Shown piece after piece: positions 45,296-56,930 of a stretch of 64,000 bases of DNA. Within the stretch, counting starts at the first letter, position 1; every line of letters begins with the position of its first letter. The notes beneath the pieces were generated by a model. It searched no databases and was not told where the DNA came from. It saw only the letters and a program-made list of their open reading frames with translations. A program made the translations under genes and the position numbers. Source of the stretch: Ignelater luminosus. Taxonomy: Eukaryota; Arthropoda; Insecta; Coleoptera; Elateridae. The DNA lies in the NCBI GenBank assembly GCA_011009095.1, contig VTPC01000660.1, positions 1-64,000 on the forward strand, given 5' to 3'.

Positions 45296-47919
45296 TTTCA
45301 TCCACCCTTCATAAATTGAAGCTAACGTTTTCCTTTTTTATGCCGATAGTATTTACTATTCCACATGTATACCTACTGAACTGGTATGTTGTGTAGGTGT
45401 TTCAAATAAGAATTTCATTATTAACCTTGGAGAGTGTAAAAGATACGAAGTTAGTTAAATGGCATATGGCACACCGTCTTTTTTATATCCGGTAATTGAT
45501 TTCTGCACTTAATATTATTTCTTTTAATTAGTGATTTCTTCTACTTTAGGATTGCTTGATTGACAGTGGGAGGAGTGGTTTAGAGATTTTAGGAGGATTC
45601 TGAATAGTTTATTGCAAATCGCCACCTTTTCGAATCTTCGATTTTATTTGGACTAATCCAATCATATATTGCTATTAATAAGGGTAAGTTGGAAAACAAA
45701 AATTGATGAAGCCGAAAAAGAGATAGATATAGCGCGCGTGCATTTGAAAAATTAGAGTTCGCATTTAAAAGTTTAGTTGCGAGCTCTGTTAAACTGTAAA
45801 GAATAATTTATTTATAAGTATACATGAATTATGTTCTCAAAACTTAAAAGCCGGTATACCTTCTAACTGTAAGTAAAAATGAATTATCGTTTTTGGAAGT
45901 TTTGTGTATGGGGATCTCGATAGAAAATCAGGCGTTAAATAATTGATTAGCAAGAGGTTTAAAGTTTACATAAGTAATGGAAATGGCGAAGTTATTGATC
46001 AAACCTCTCTAATAACACTAATCTCGTATCAAGCTACACTCTTCATTTCTTATTTATGTCGCGACAAAATAACAATTTTCTTTATTTAGGTTTTTATTCC
46101 ATAAAGTAGTGTTTACGTTCTCAGTTTTGTCGTGAAATTTCTGTAAATATGTTTTCTCCTACATGAACCTTATAAGAAAAACATGGGAGCAACGTGCTTA
46201 AAAATTACCTCGTATTTTTAGTTTAGTCTGGAATTTATTTATAATTAAAATATTTATGGCGCGTCTCATACTTGGCTCCGAAATATATTCTTGAAGTATG
46301 TATTTTGTTTTATTCCTTTGTGTGTTTTTTCTGCTGCAGTTTTAATACTGTACTTTTTTCTACATAGATTATACAGCAAGTACCCATCCGTAATGCTGCT
46401 ACATAGTTTTAACTATGTCCCTCCAAACGGAATGTTTCCATCTAAAATTTTAATTTTACGCGCAGCTCTCCCTACCTTACTATATAAAATTAAAAGGAAA
46501 ACTCAGTGTAAGTAGGTAGAGAAGAATTAAAATGAAAATTTTAAAGTATCATAAATATTGTAAATTGCGATCGAAGTCCGTTGTTTACTGAACTGTTAAA
46601 ATACAACAATATAGTCGGGCCAGCATTTCTCAGTCGGTTCTCAAACAATTCAATTATTTACCAAACGGATTGGCATAGAAGAGCGAGTTCTATTCAAATT
46701 GCACCGTGAATATTACATAAATGAACTCAAATAATTCATAAGTTTGTAGTCTTCGCGTTTAGGGTTATTTACAATGCACAAGGAAATATTTATGATCTCT
46801 CAGAGCGGATTGCCCCTGTTGTCTTATTGCTAAGTTTGATTCGCTCCCTTAATTATTAATGGCACGGACTACGGGCAATTTGTTAATGCACTATTGTGAT
46901 ATTTGTCAAGATAATATTATGCCGTTTTATATTACGGAAAAAATCTAATTAGAATTTGAATCCTCAAACCTCTTCTGTTTATTTTCCTCAGAATACTATC
47001 TCCGTTATAACAATGTTTATCACTTTATGTTAAATTGAAGGAGAAAAACATAAAGTGAGACTGTTGTTGTGCTTGCGAACGTCTATTGAATAAGAAGAAC
47101 TAATGAGAATTATGCATTCCTTAATGGTTTGTTTTCAAACGTAACTACAAATCATGTTTTTGCAAGAAATACAGAATTTCTTGCTTGTTGTGGTAATTAT
47201 TGTTTGAGAAAGAATGCGCTTTTTGGATTGTCTAGGTAGTTACATTGGTTCCTTTCCTTACTCTCCACTTCGTAATAAAGATAATTCTGTGATATTGCGA
47301 TACCCATTGCTTGTTAAAGTTGGAAAGTACATGTGAAATATTGCTGTTAGTTCTAATTTGTATATTGCCAGTTGGATGAGATTAAAGTTTAAACACGCAC
47401 GGTGTTAAAGTTTGAAAGACCAATTCAGGCGGAAGTCATATCATCAGTTTAAATAAAAAAAAGCTACATATGACAACTAGTGATTGCATTCGACATGCAA
47501 ACCTGCAAACCGTAGCACAAGCCGCGTCTACCTGCCTGATTGATATTTTTATTCTATGTTCTAATTTATGTTTAAAAAGTTCCTATACAAACCTTGATTG
47601 CGAATATTATGTTTCCTCCGGAAGTTCTAATTTGTCTTAAAAAAACTTTTTTAATTCTTTGAGCTCTTAATGGTGCGGTTCTAATTGTAATAAGGAATTT
47701 CATGGTTTGCTTACTTTTTGTCTTTTATATGCAGTACTGAAAGACAGTCCATTAATTTATCTAAAGCTTTTTTAATTAAACTTAGAATATCCGAAAAATG
47801 TCTTCTAGGTGTTTTTTGCACTCTTTGTAGTAGTAGCTCTTTCCATGCCTTTATTACTCTCCATAATTTCTTTGTCTCATTGTTAATGCTAAGAAGGGCT
47901 GACTTGCGTTTCTTTTTAA
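45296..47919. other. AT-rich stretch without recognisable gene
   Basis: No coding motif. A region near 46790-46930, with balanced composition and a taattattaat core, could be conserved non-coding DNA; alignment would be needed. Confidence 0.4.
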
Positions 47920-48660
47920 CTTTTTTAAGAAAGTTAGTGGAAGATAAAGTCCGACCGCCTTCGGTGGCTCATTGAACGAAGAAACCCGATCTGTTTCAGA
48001 TCTAAGGAAAGACAGATCAGTAGCCGCCGGTATCTATTGCAAAAGCGTTAAATGAAAGGGAGAAGTTTGCGCACCAATTTCCAAACAAGAGCGAACCCAA
48101 ATCGGTGACCACTTCAAGCGATCAACCAGAGAATCAGAAAGAGAAGAGCGTCTTAGAACGATCACACAACCCAGTTTTGCTCTTCGATAATCATCTCAAG
48201 AGAGTTAACTGCCAACAGCGGTTGTACATAGCCAACCAATCAAGCTCAAATTTCGCTGTCTATTGCCTTTCTTCATATAGCTCCATAACTAATAACACGT
48301 ATTGAGCTTTGCCTTCTGTTATCCTTTTTAAAAAAGCTAACTACGAACACAAGGCGGGCTTGGGCCATCATAGTGTGGCTCAAGGTAGTGCTTTGCCCTC
48401 CATTCATCTTTCTTTAGGAAACTAACTACGAATCCAGGTTGGGTTTTGTTCTTTATTAGCGAGCTAAATCCGAACACAAATCGGATTCCGTTCTCCAAAG
48501 GACCACATGCACTGGTCTAAGATCAGGTCTCGTCCTCCATTAATTTTCTACAACCTAACTACGAACGCAAATTGAGCTTTATCCTTCATCTACGCTCTTA
48601 AGAAAATTAAATCCGATGGTTCGTTCTCCATCACCTTAAAAGATTTAAAAGTGTATCATG
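47920..48660. repeat. GGCCACC-type repeats, locus 4
   Basis: Contains accgccttcggtggctc, ctttgccctccattcatc, gaactaaatcc-like variants and repeated ctaactacgaacacaagg / ctaactacgaatccagg / ctaactacgaacgcaaat at intervals of about 70-130 bases. The 48000-48300 part reads partly as the inverse strand (ttccaaacaagagcgaac). Units are shorter than in the 26.6-kb array. Confidence 0.55.
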
Positions 48661-48679
48661 CCGTAGGGATGCAATTACA

Positions 48680-49085
48680 TTGTGCTTTTGGGATTCAAAC
48701 GCTTATGTTCTCGCTAAGGTTTTTCCGTGGTTTCCCTTGGCGGTGAAGGCAAATGCCGGAACAGTAACAGCCCACGGCACGCTCCACACCCCTAGGCACC
48801 CACACACCGCAACACAATTACATACAACTTATTACACAAATACCAACACTGTTCTGAAAGGAACCGTTTTGCTTTGTCCTGCACCACCAACTACGTTTCT
48901 TGCAATCAACTGACTGACTCGGCGGCCTGTTGGATGTCCTTGGACACGAGCCATCGAAAACTCCACTAACAGACCAATTCACACGAAGCACGCTCCACTC
49001 CACCAGTCTACATTCTCCAGGCCACAGAGAGATTAAGTTCTCTACGCCCAACCACCTTCGGTAGCATTTAATGTTGAACAGCAAA
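48680..49085 (+). repeat. SINE-like head joined to a 230-bp dispersed repeat
   Basis: Starts with a B-box-like gggattcaaacgc, then ctcgctaaggtttttccgtg and aggcaaatgccggaacag. It passes through a CA-rich segment into a block with gcggcctgttggatgtcct, cgagccatcgaaaactccac and cacgaagcacgctccactcc. That block occurs again at 56.7 kb with about 85-90% identity by eye. It closes with ccaccttcggtagcattta, related to the GGCCACC-type arrays next door. No stable protein reading is shared by both copies. Confidence 0.6.
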
Positions 49086-52000
49086 CGCTCAATAAGTACG
49101 TTGGAGATGTTAATTTTAGTGTTATTTTGATCTCACAGGTCTGAAGATGAAAAATAAAGCATTGGAATCTCATTCTTTTGAGTCAGATTGAAATAAGATA
49201 ATAATTAAGTAATTACAAATCCTTACTTTTACTGAATACAAGCTTTGCATCGTAGCATGAAAACTAAGACACTAATTGTGTTTCCTCCTTTTGACCTGCT
49301 GTGGGGTGTGAAAGATTCTGTCTAGTCTCTCAACTAATATACGAGGATTACACGCAATTCTCACAGTCAGTATACGCTGTTTATCTTACATTGATCGATG
49401 TATCATCCCAAAACTAAATCTTTGTCATCTAGTACAGTATAACCAATACTGTAGATCATGCCTTAGCAGAGGGAAACTATGTACCGATACTTCATCTCTG
49501 GTTCTGGCTGAGGAATACCAATTTTATTGACGAACAGTGTAACTTTGTCTTCTATTGCCCCTGGTTGAACTCATTCGTGTCTTCAGATCTCAAAGTCTTC
49601 GTAAGAGTAGAAACACAAATCTCTCTAAAAGCATACCCACTTGGGATTTTCAAGAAGCTGCTTTTAGCTAGTGCAGCAGCTAAGTTCATCTTGTCCGTAA
49701 TGCAAAGAAAAATTCTAAGCGACCATTTAATCTATCCCATTATAGATTTCAACTTCTTGGATCTGTCATACCTTGACTCGTGGCATTGCTACGCAGAGCA
49801 AAACGAAAAGACCATATAGTGGAAGATTGCCTCCTTCCACTACAATTATTGCATTTGGACTTTGTGAACCGAAGTCGAGCTGAATCGTGCAGGCATACTG
49901 CATATTCTATGGACACACACCGAATTCGTATTTGTATCTGGCGCGCAGAATTTTTCCCAAAGGTTACACAACTTGTGCAAAAAAGTTGCGTACACGAATT
50001 GCCTAAATGCAGTTATTTTGTTATTTGGACATGATTTTGAAAATCGCCAATTTATGATGAATCCGCTATCAATACGCATTATTCATTGAAACCATCGATC
50101 GACTGACTCACTCAAGCTGCTATCTGTATATGTTTTTGCTTCGTTTTTATAGAGATGGCATTTATAATCGGAGGTTTAAATTTCTTGCCCCACCAGAAAT
50201 TTTATGTGCCCACCCAAATTTGAGAATTGCACGCTGTAATCATTCAGAGCTTGGCATTTGCGTTTTATAAAGAACGCTTAGGACAGAAGAGACTTTTTAA
50301 TCTATATCATTAGCAATGTCGCCCCGTAATAGAAATATTTAATATTTGCATTTAGAAGCCAAAATCAGCAAAGTAATTAATTACCACTAATTGTAGGAAG
50401 CACAAAAATCAGAATCGGGGTAACTAGAATGCAAGCGCAGCAAGCTAACTGTAAGGCTACATACTACATAGCTCTGTCAGTGTAGTTAATATTTTTAGGA
50501 ACCTCCACTAAGTATTTGTCTTTTGGGCATTAAACTGGAAATAAAACCATTGAATGGTTTGATGATAATAATCACCAACAGCTTTTACACAAGATCAAAT
50601 CAAAGAGTTTCAAAAGTAAATTCTGTTTATGTTACTCTAACAGTATGCTTATAACGGGATACAGAGTGCGCAGAAATTATTAATATCCACAGAATTGGAT
50701 TTTTGCAAGAGTCAGTGGAGTGGTACTGGTAGCGCCTAAAGTATTGTACGGGGGCTTTTCTCATAAGTGTGGAATGAGTATTAACTGTCTTAAAGATTCT
50801 ATCGATTTTCAGTAATTTGTAAGTAATTCTACACTTAGTAGGAATTCCAGATGCCTATAAGGAAGTAAATAAAAAATCTGTTTAAAAGACTTTATAAGGG
50901 AAAGAATAGTAAGCTTAGAGGGTAAATGCAACGCTTCTAAGATTTGGAAGAACAAACAACGCTATGAAATGAAGCTGATTATAAAAGAAATGGCTAAATA
51001 TGAACTCACCCTAAGTTAGTAAAGCACATATCTAAGATGATTTAAGACATAGAAGCTTTGTGATACATTTTCTATAGCAACCTAATGTTTTGCCCAAAAG
51101 ATTGAAATACCTAAATACATGAATTATATCAGAAATGAAACTTTGTTTGCTAGATCTAAGAAGACAGTTGACTTGAGTTATGAAAACTCAATTATCAAAT
51201 TAGAATCTTTGTCCTAGTTAGTCCATCTTTCTGAATAACACATTTTATAATCTTCAATTATGCTACCGAATGGGTTTCCAATTATTTCTTAATATCTAAC
51301 CCATTCTCTTCCTGTTACTGTTGGAGGAATATATTCCTTTTACAGCATTATAATTGCTCGTGGACGTTGTATGTTGTATTCAATAAAAATAAAAAGGAGA
51401 AATAATGAAAGTAGGTTAGTTTCTAGTTGTTGTCTGATCTCCTTCTCGATCTTAATCTTAACAACCCTTATAGGGTACTTTATTTAAAACCGGTCCTGAT
51501 CCTTCGCAGATCGAAAATTGACATTCCAAGTCGTAACGATCCGAAAGGTATTTCTATTTTCAAATTTATCGCTATATAATAAAATTTATATGAAACACAT
51601 TATTTTCCAATAAAATATTTGAGCAGTAAAGAATCCAAATATAACATGCTGGACGTGCTCGTATGCGCATATCGGACTGAATTAAACCATTATAATATTT
51701 AATCTTTATACGTAACCGATCGCTGTTTTGTTATTTTCATATATACTTAGCCGTTTTACGACTTTCTGCTATAATAAATCTATAATAAGTATTTCCAACC
51801 TTTCGCACACGTGTTTCGTTTCTATATGGCTTAACATAAACTAAAAGAGAATATTATTAAAAGCGCTGTTTGTTTAAAACGTTTTATAGTGCCTTGTGCA
51901 TACGCAATTCTTTTCCAGATTTACCTTGTTTTTCCTCCTCTTCTTCCACTTTTCATCTTCCAAAAATCGTGTAGTTCTCGTGATTAAGCCCTTTAATCCC

Positions 52001-52420
52001 ATTAACTTGGAAATACTTTAAATAAAAGTTCTTTTAAAAAAAACATACACTCAGGTTCACCTTAATTAAAACAGAAACCTTATCTTTATCCATATCGTCA
52101 GCCTCCCGTTCACAGGCAAGCCATCCCAGTGAAGGTAAATTAATTTAACTTCTACATCGATAAATTTCTAGCACCCTCAGAGTAGCAATGAAAGGGTGAA
52201 AATTAAATCATAACTTTTTTTTGAATATTGAAATAAAGTTTAAAAAAATCTCGCCTTTTGTAGATCTGCGAAGAAGAAGCTACCGATAATAGTTAGTACG
52301 CATATGAGGAATTCGTCTATCGAACTACTAGAAAAAAAAACTTGAAAACCTTAAATTTGGCATTTGAATTAAAAGAGATAGCTAAATTCTTTCTAAAATT
52401 TATTTTATTTTACTAGAATT
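49086..52420. other. Stretch without recognisable gene
   Basis: From 49300 to 50150 composition is balanced, with plus-strand frames of 84 codons (49565-49819 and 49780-50034) lacking motifs. The remainder is AT-rich. A short block bounded by ccatatcgtcag and gtaaat near 52080-52137 has exon-like edges, but it is only about 35 bases and is not claimed. Confidence 0.4.
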
Positions 52421-54016
52421 TACGAGGGTACTATGAAAATTAAAATTTTTATTTTGACTATCATGAGGTAAAGAACGTACCTATAATAACAAAGCTCAAA
52501 TTATTTAAAGTCAGCCATAAATTTTTATCTGAAAGATTAGAAAATTCTAATAAAGACCTAATGATTATTAACTAGTTTACGAGCGTTATTTCTGGATGTT
52601 TGTAGGCAACGGAAGGTAGGAAGTTTGGGGTTGCATGTAGTCGATATTTATGAGGTCTCTTAAAACCCTCTTGACTTGTTTTATTGCTGACCAAATAATT
52701 TGAACTTTCTTGGGTGAAGTGATTTTTTCTCATAAACAATCTCATAAAATCATTGAACATGGAGAAGGGTTTGAGAGCATATCTTGATAGCTCACCCCTT
52801 TTTCTTTACAGCGAGAGTATTACTGTTCACAAGGGATGAGCAATGTAACTTGCTTGTGTAACTATAGTCTAGAAAACTTGAACTTTCCGTTGATAAAACA
52901 AAAGTCTTTGCTAAGAGATCATCAAGTTCGCATAAAGCTTCGTCGAACGCATTAGGACTTTTATCATTTTTTGAGCTTACCGTGCTCTATAAACGGGATC
53001 GCCGAACCCAATACCGGCTGGCTCACATGCGACTAATCATCTATATAATTGAACCTGGTGAAGTTTATCGATGACCCTATAATGGTGAGCGTTGAGCAAC
53101 CAAGAAACTAGAATTAGTTGCGTATCAATTATTGAGTGGTGATTCTCAGTGATAATCATACTACCACAGTTATGTTTCCAGTTCCGACTAACATTGACAG
53201 GAATTTCCCCTACATGTCATCCTGGTAGGTCGACGGCTACTCTTTGCTTACAAGAACGCTACCGATTTCAGTACCAGCGTGTTCAGACCACCTAATATAA
53301 ATGAAATCAGGAAACACGAACATTGAGTTTCTTTAGATAATCCGCAGAAATGGACGGTGCAAATCTTGTCGGGATAAACATGTTGGTCTAAGACTTGAAA
53401 CCTCTCAAGATCAAGAAACTCAATTTTCCATAACTCAAGTATCTTCAATGTCCATTTTATCTCTTCAACGTGCAATCAGGGATGTTGTACTGCTCTTGTG
53501 GATGTCAAGCAGTAGCAGTAGTATTTCCTGAAGAGGAAAATCGTGGTTGGGAACGAAGTTAGAGAGATTCATTCCATCACATGTCTACCCTCATCGCACT
53601 CAAGTAATAGGAGCGAATATTTACAGGTTGAGAAGACTCACTCCTTTTGCACACATCCAAGATCTAGCATCTTAATATTACGTTGAAATCCTTTGATATG
53701 TTGAGCTCTCTCGAGAAAAGGGACATGACGCAGAGATTCTTTGTACTGCGAATCAATCAGTCTTGATATTCTATTTAATAGGCGGGCAGCAACTTGTGTC
53801 TCTCAATCTATAGAGACGATCAAAATCGGACTGTAATCAGGAGGCAGTTTCAAAATACGGGTACGTACAAGCTCATCTGGCAATTTTTGTAGCAGAATCA
53901 CATTATATTAGTTGAGGTGGTTGATTATAATCGAGTCGAAGAGCCGAATAAGTTCCACTTTAAAGCTTCAACATCAAAATGAATCCAGCACGAAATGATT
54001 CCAGATTTTCCATTTC
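52421..54016. other. Balanced-composition stretch, unassigned
   Basis: A single mariner-like end, tacgagggtactatgaaaa, begins near 52421 without a detectable partner. Between 52800 and 54000 the minus strand contains broken frames with coding-like composition (for example 75 codons at 53248-53475), but I cannot name a family. A decayed retroelement is possible. Confidence 0.35.
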
Positions 54017-54283
54017 TCAGAGGAAGGCTTCGAGCTTAGAGATCTTTTCAAAAAACTTTCGTGCATTTTTTGAGCTGCATTGATCCCTGTTGGAACTTCC
54101 ATCCGACTTTACGACCCGACGAACTACCACTCCCGGATTTAATTCTTCCCCCTTTTCTTGGTAGTTTAGCTTGTCAATAGGTTTGTGACCTGGAAGTCTT
54201 TTTTGCCACAGCCGTAATTGCGTCGTCGTATAGTCGTCTGTCATCTGATCGCGACTCACGGCGCAAAATGCGGTCGCGAGGTC
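54017..54283 (-). CDS. Candidate terminal coding exon, unidentified protein
   Basis: On the minus strand an acceptor aattcttttcag is followed by an 88-codon frame. It opens DLATAFCAVSRDQMTDDYTT and includes TTQLRLWQKRLPGHKPIDKL, then PGVVVRRVVKSDGSSN and NARKFFEKISKLEAFL before a stop. The protein is hydrophilic, Lys/Arg/Asp-rich and without low complexity, and the block stands out by GC content. It joins in phase 0 to an upstream exon candidate. Internal ATG MSRDQ could instead be a start. No family is recognised; it may be the 3' end of a host gene or of an old transposon gene. Confidence 0.35.
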   Translation of the reverse strand, partial: DLATAFCAVSRDQMTDDYTTTQLRLWQKRLPGHKPIDKLNYQEKGEELNPGVVVRRVVKSDGSSNRDQCSSKNARKFFEKISKLEAFL

Positions 54284-54506
54284 CTGAAAAGAATTTACTA
54301 ATTCATTAAAAACTAATCGAACACCGCTCCCGCCGTGCCGCTAACTATACCACCTGGAGATAACAATAATCAATTAATATATGAAATCATTTTTTAATCA
54401 TCAGACTTACGTCTCAAGAAACTAACCGCTACTTCGCCGCCAGGGGTCCAGAAATAACTAACTGACCTTGACTTTCACATTTTTCTTAAAAATGCAGAAT
54501 ACTCAC

Positions 54507-54567
54507 CTCGAACTGCTCTAGTGGAGATACAAATCTATATCGCGTTTCGTCCTGTCGATGACTAAGT
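54507..54567 (-). CDS. Candidate upstream exon of the same gene
   Basis: On the minus strand this 61-base block follows ttatctag and ends cgag before a good donor, gtgagtat. Its open frame reads LSHRQDETRYRFVSPLEQFE with phase 0 at the donor, matching the phase of the exon 223 bases farther along. That intron also contains other AG sites, so the acceptor choice is an inference. Very short exons can arise by chance. Confidence 0.3.
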
Positions 54568-55730
54568 CTAGATAATTTTATCATTTACTAATGTAAATGT
54601 CGTTTTTTTTTCTGATTTTTTAAAGATCTTCACGAAATGGAAAATACTCAACAATGCTGCAAAGTACCCAACGCCAACTATATTGTTTAAATCGAAAAAT
54701 AATTGGAATTCCTACTGTACCAAAAGCAAACAAAAGAAATTTATATCTAAAACAGAGAATTTTAATGATGAGTTTGATAGTATTGTTTCGGTTTCCGAAG
54801 ATTTGTTTTTGCTGACCAAAATAACGGATATACAAAGAGTTTTCATATCAATTTTATCTAAAGAGAAAGCAGCCGCACCATGTTGAAATAAGCTGAGCGA
54901 AACGCTTCACTGCATGAAATTCCTGTATCAGACAAATTAAATCTAACTACTCTCTGTACGTGCGTGTTTTTATAATTTAATTAAATTAAAATTAATCTTA
55001 AACTATAATCTTAATTAGGTATGACAAACATAAATAGTTGGTTGTAACTTATTTGTACGTATTAAGTTTTTTTCAGATTTAACAACTTTCTTTTACTAAC
55101 AATAAGCCACCATTTATCAAACAGAAACTTATTTACTATTTCTCAACACATTTAGTATGTGGTATCTGTTGAACGGAAAATTTTTCATTTACGCCTGATT
55201 TACATTATATTAAGATAAAGATGGATTAAATTCTAGTCTTTCCACGTCGCTTTTGTGCGAATTTATGTATCAATCGGGATCATGCATATTATGCTACACA
55301 CTGTTCCGTGAGTTTATTTTGGAAACCTCATTAGCAATTTCTCATTGAACATAAAAGCTAAAATTAGATGTGCCTGAATTTAACTACCGTTCATTGAGAA
55401 ACAGACGCTTAGACTGGATCAAAATTAAAATCTGAGAATTTTTAGATATAACGAGAAAGAAAAATATTAGTTATTTTTCAAGAGTTGGAATGGCTTCAGT
55501 ACAGATGTTATAGAAAGATTTCTAGATTGCTATGAATTTTTTTTTTATTTCTTATGCCTTAGAAGATTCGAAAACTTGAACATAATTTCACCTATTAACA
55601 AGAACATGAACTACAAACTTGTAAATGGTACTTTTTAAAGAGAACGTCATGTAAACGTTTGTTATTGCGTTGCTAGCACTTTTCAAATCACACACTACGT
55701 GCTAACTCGCGTGTTCTGTCTTCATTTTTG
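54568..55730. other. AT-rich stretch without recognisable gene
   Basis: Frames of 67 and 71 codons overlap on opposite strands at 54620-54886 and look random. Otherwise AT-rich, with no motifs. Confidence 0.4.
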
Positions 55731-55970
55731 TCAAAGTTTTCGTATACGACCTGTACGACGAGTTACTGTAGCTTCAAATGCCTCGAGCCCTCGATTTAAC
55801 GTTTGTCTAAAATCCTGTAATCCGTAACGATTCCCGTACAGACGACACGTGGTAACTAATTCCTGTTCCGATAACAGACGCGCGCACGCAACATAGATTG
55901 TTCGCCTTTGAGGTTTGGCATCGTCACTGAATCTTCCAGAACGATCCTTGCCAGCAGGATTTTTTACTTC
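55731..55970 (-). CDS. Open frame with coding character and no ATG, unidentified
   Basis: The minus strand has 79 sense codons beginning EVKNPAGKDRSGRFSDDAK, then PQRRTIYVACARLLSEQELV, TTCRLYGNRYGLQDF and RQTLNRGLEAFEATVTRRTG, ending RIRKL and stop TGA. The sequence is GC-richer than its flanks, has balanced residue use and no repeats. No ATG opens it. The frame continues upstream past one stop (TNK then TAG) as IFKLSDTVTNK, or an exon could begin after the AG of aagtag, although the pyrimidine tract there is poor. It may be a last exon or part of a decayed gene. No family recognised. Confidence 0.4.
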   Translation of the reverse strand, partial: EVKNPAGKDRSGRFSDDAKPQRRTIYVACARLLSEQELVTTCRLYGNRYGLQDFRQTLNRGLEAFEATVTRRTGRIRKL

Positions 55971-56639
55971 CTACTTGTTGGTCACTGTGTCGCTTAATTT
56001 GAAAATCAAATATTTGAAAACTTGATGATAATGAAACAAAGATTGGAGAAGGTAATTTTTTATTTTGATGCAATTATTTTGGAACTTGGTCGCAGATAAT
56101 GATGACTATTGTTATTTTCTTCACTAGACGCTGTGGATCGAAGAAATGTTATGTGAAGGGGTCGGCGTTGGACGATGGAACGTAGCAAGTCAAATTTTTT
56201 TATGTTCCAGAACTTTAGGTATCAAATTGTGAATTTCTTCGACCCTTAGGCCAAGCTACTAATCATTAGTAAGCAATATCATTCTTATGGAGTTATTGAA
56301 AAGCAGAATTGATGAGAAAAAAATACCCAAATGGAAAGAACCTTGTTTAGGATTGTTTTACATAGTCCACTCGATACAGACCTTGAAACACTTATGTGCT
56401 TATGGTTTTGTTATGTTTTGACATTGCCTTACTTAAAATTTAGACTTTTCTATCGAACGTGGGTTTGGATATATTTTCACGTTTTTTTTTCTTTGTTCAA
56501 GTATGGGCAAAGAACAGATATTTTGTATTTTCTAACCTATGTGACGTCATTAATCACATTTCTCCATGGCAGTTTATTATAATTATGAGAACTCATCGAT
56601 TGTTTACAAGAAAGACCTACATCAAGAACTGAAAAAAAA
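55971..56639. other. Stretch without recognisable gene
   Basis: AT-rich. A plus-strand frame of 83 codons (56331-56582) is hydrophobic and aromatic-rich as expected from T-rich DNA. Confidence 0.4.
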
Positions 56640-56689
56640 TCAAGATCACTACAGCACGCACACAATCGTAGCATATAAGACGTCAAGCA

Positions 56690-56930
56690 GCCGCACTTTT
56701 ACCACCAATTACGTTTGCATTCAACGCTGCCACTGACTTGGCGGCCTGTTGGATGTCCTCAGATACTTCGGACGCAGCACCAACACGAGCCATCGAAAAC
56801 TCCACTAACAGACCAACCCACACGAAGCACGCTCCACTCCACCAGTCTACATACCAAGGCCACGGAGAGATTAAGTTTGGCCAGCCACCTTCGGTGGCAT
56901 TTAGCGTTGAACAGCAGCTCACTTTTACAT
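56690..56930 (+). repeat. Second copy of the 230-bp dispersed repeat
   Basis: Matches 48885-49080: gcggcctgttggatgtcct, cgagccatcgaaaactccac, agaccaacccacacgaagc, cacgctccactccaccagtc, then ggccacggagagattaag and ccaccttcggtggcattta. It has about 25 extra bases (cagatacttcggacgcagca region) absent from the other copy. The minus strand here is open for 79 codons with a stretch WWSGACFVWVGLLVEFSMA that resembles a membrane segment. The corresponding frame is not kept in the other copy, so coding is doubtful. Confidence 0.65.

Noticed and set aside
52080-52137. Micro-exon between ccatatcgtcag and gtaaat
   Set aside because: Only about 35 bases with a weak donor; too little to support.
52421-52600. 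Mariner-like end tacgagggtactatgaaaa
   Set aside because: No inverted partner found and no transposase nearby, so an element cannot be defined.
52800-54000. Possible retroelement fossil on the minus strand
   Set aside because: Broken frames have coding-like composition, but no reverse transcriptase, integrase or protease motif could be named and no terminal repeats were found.
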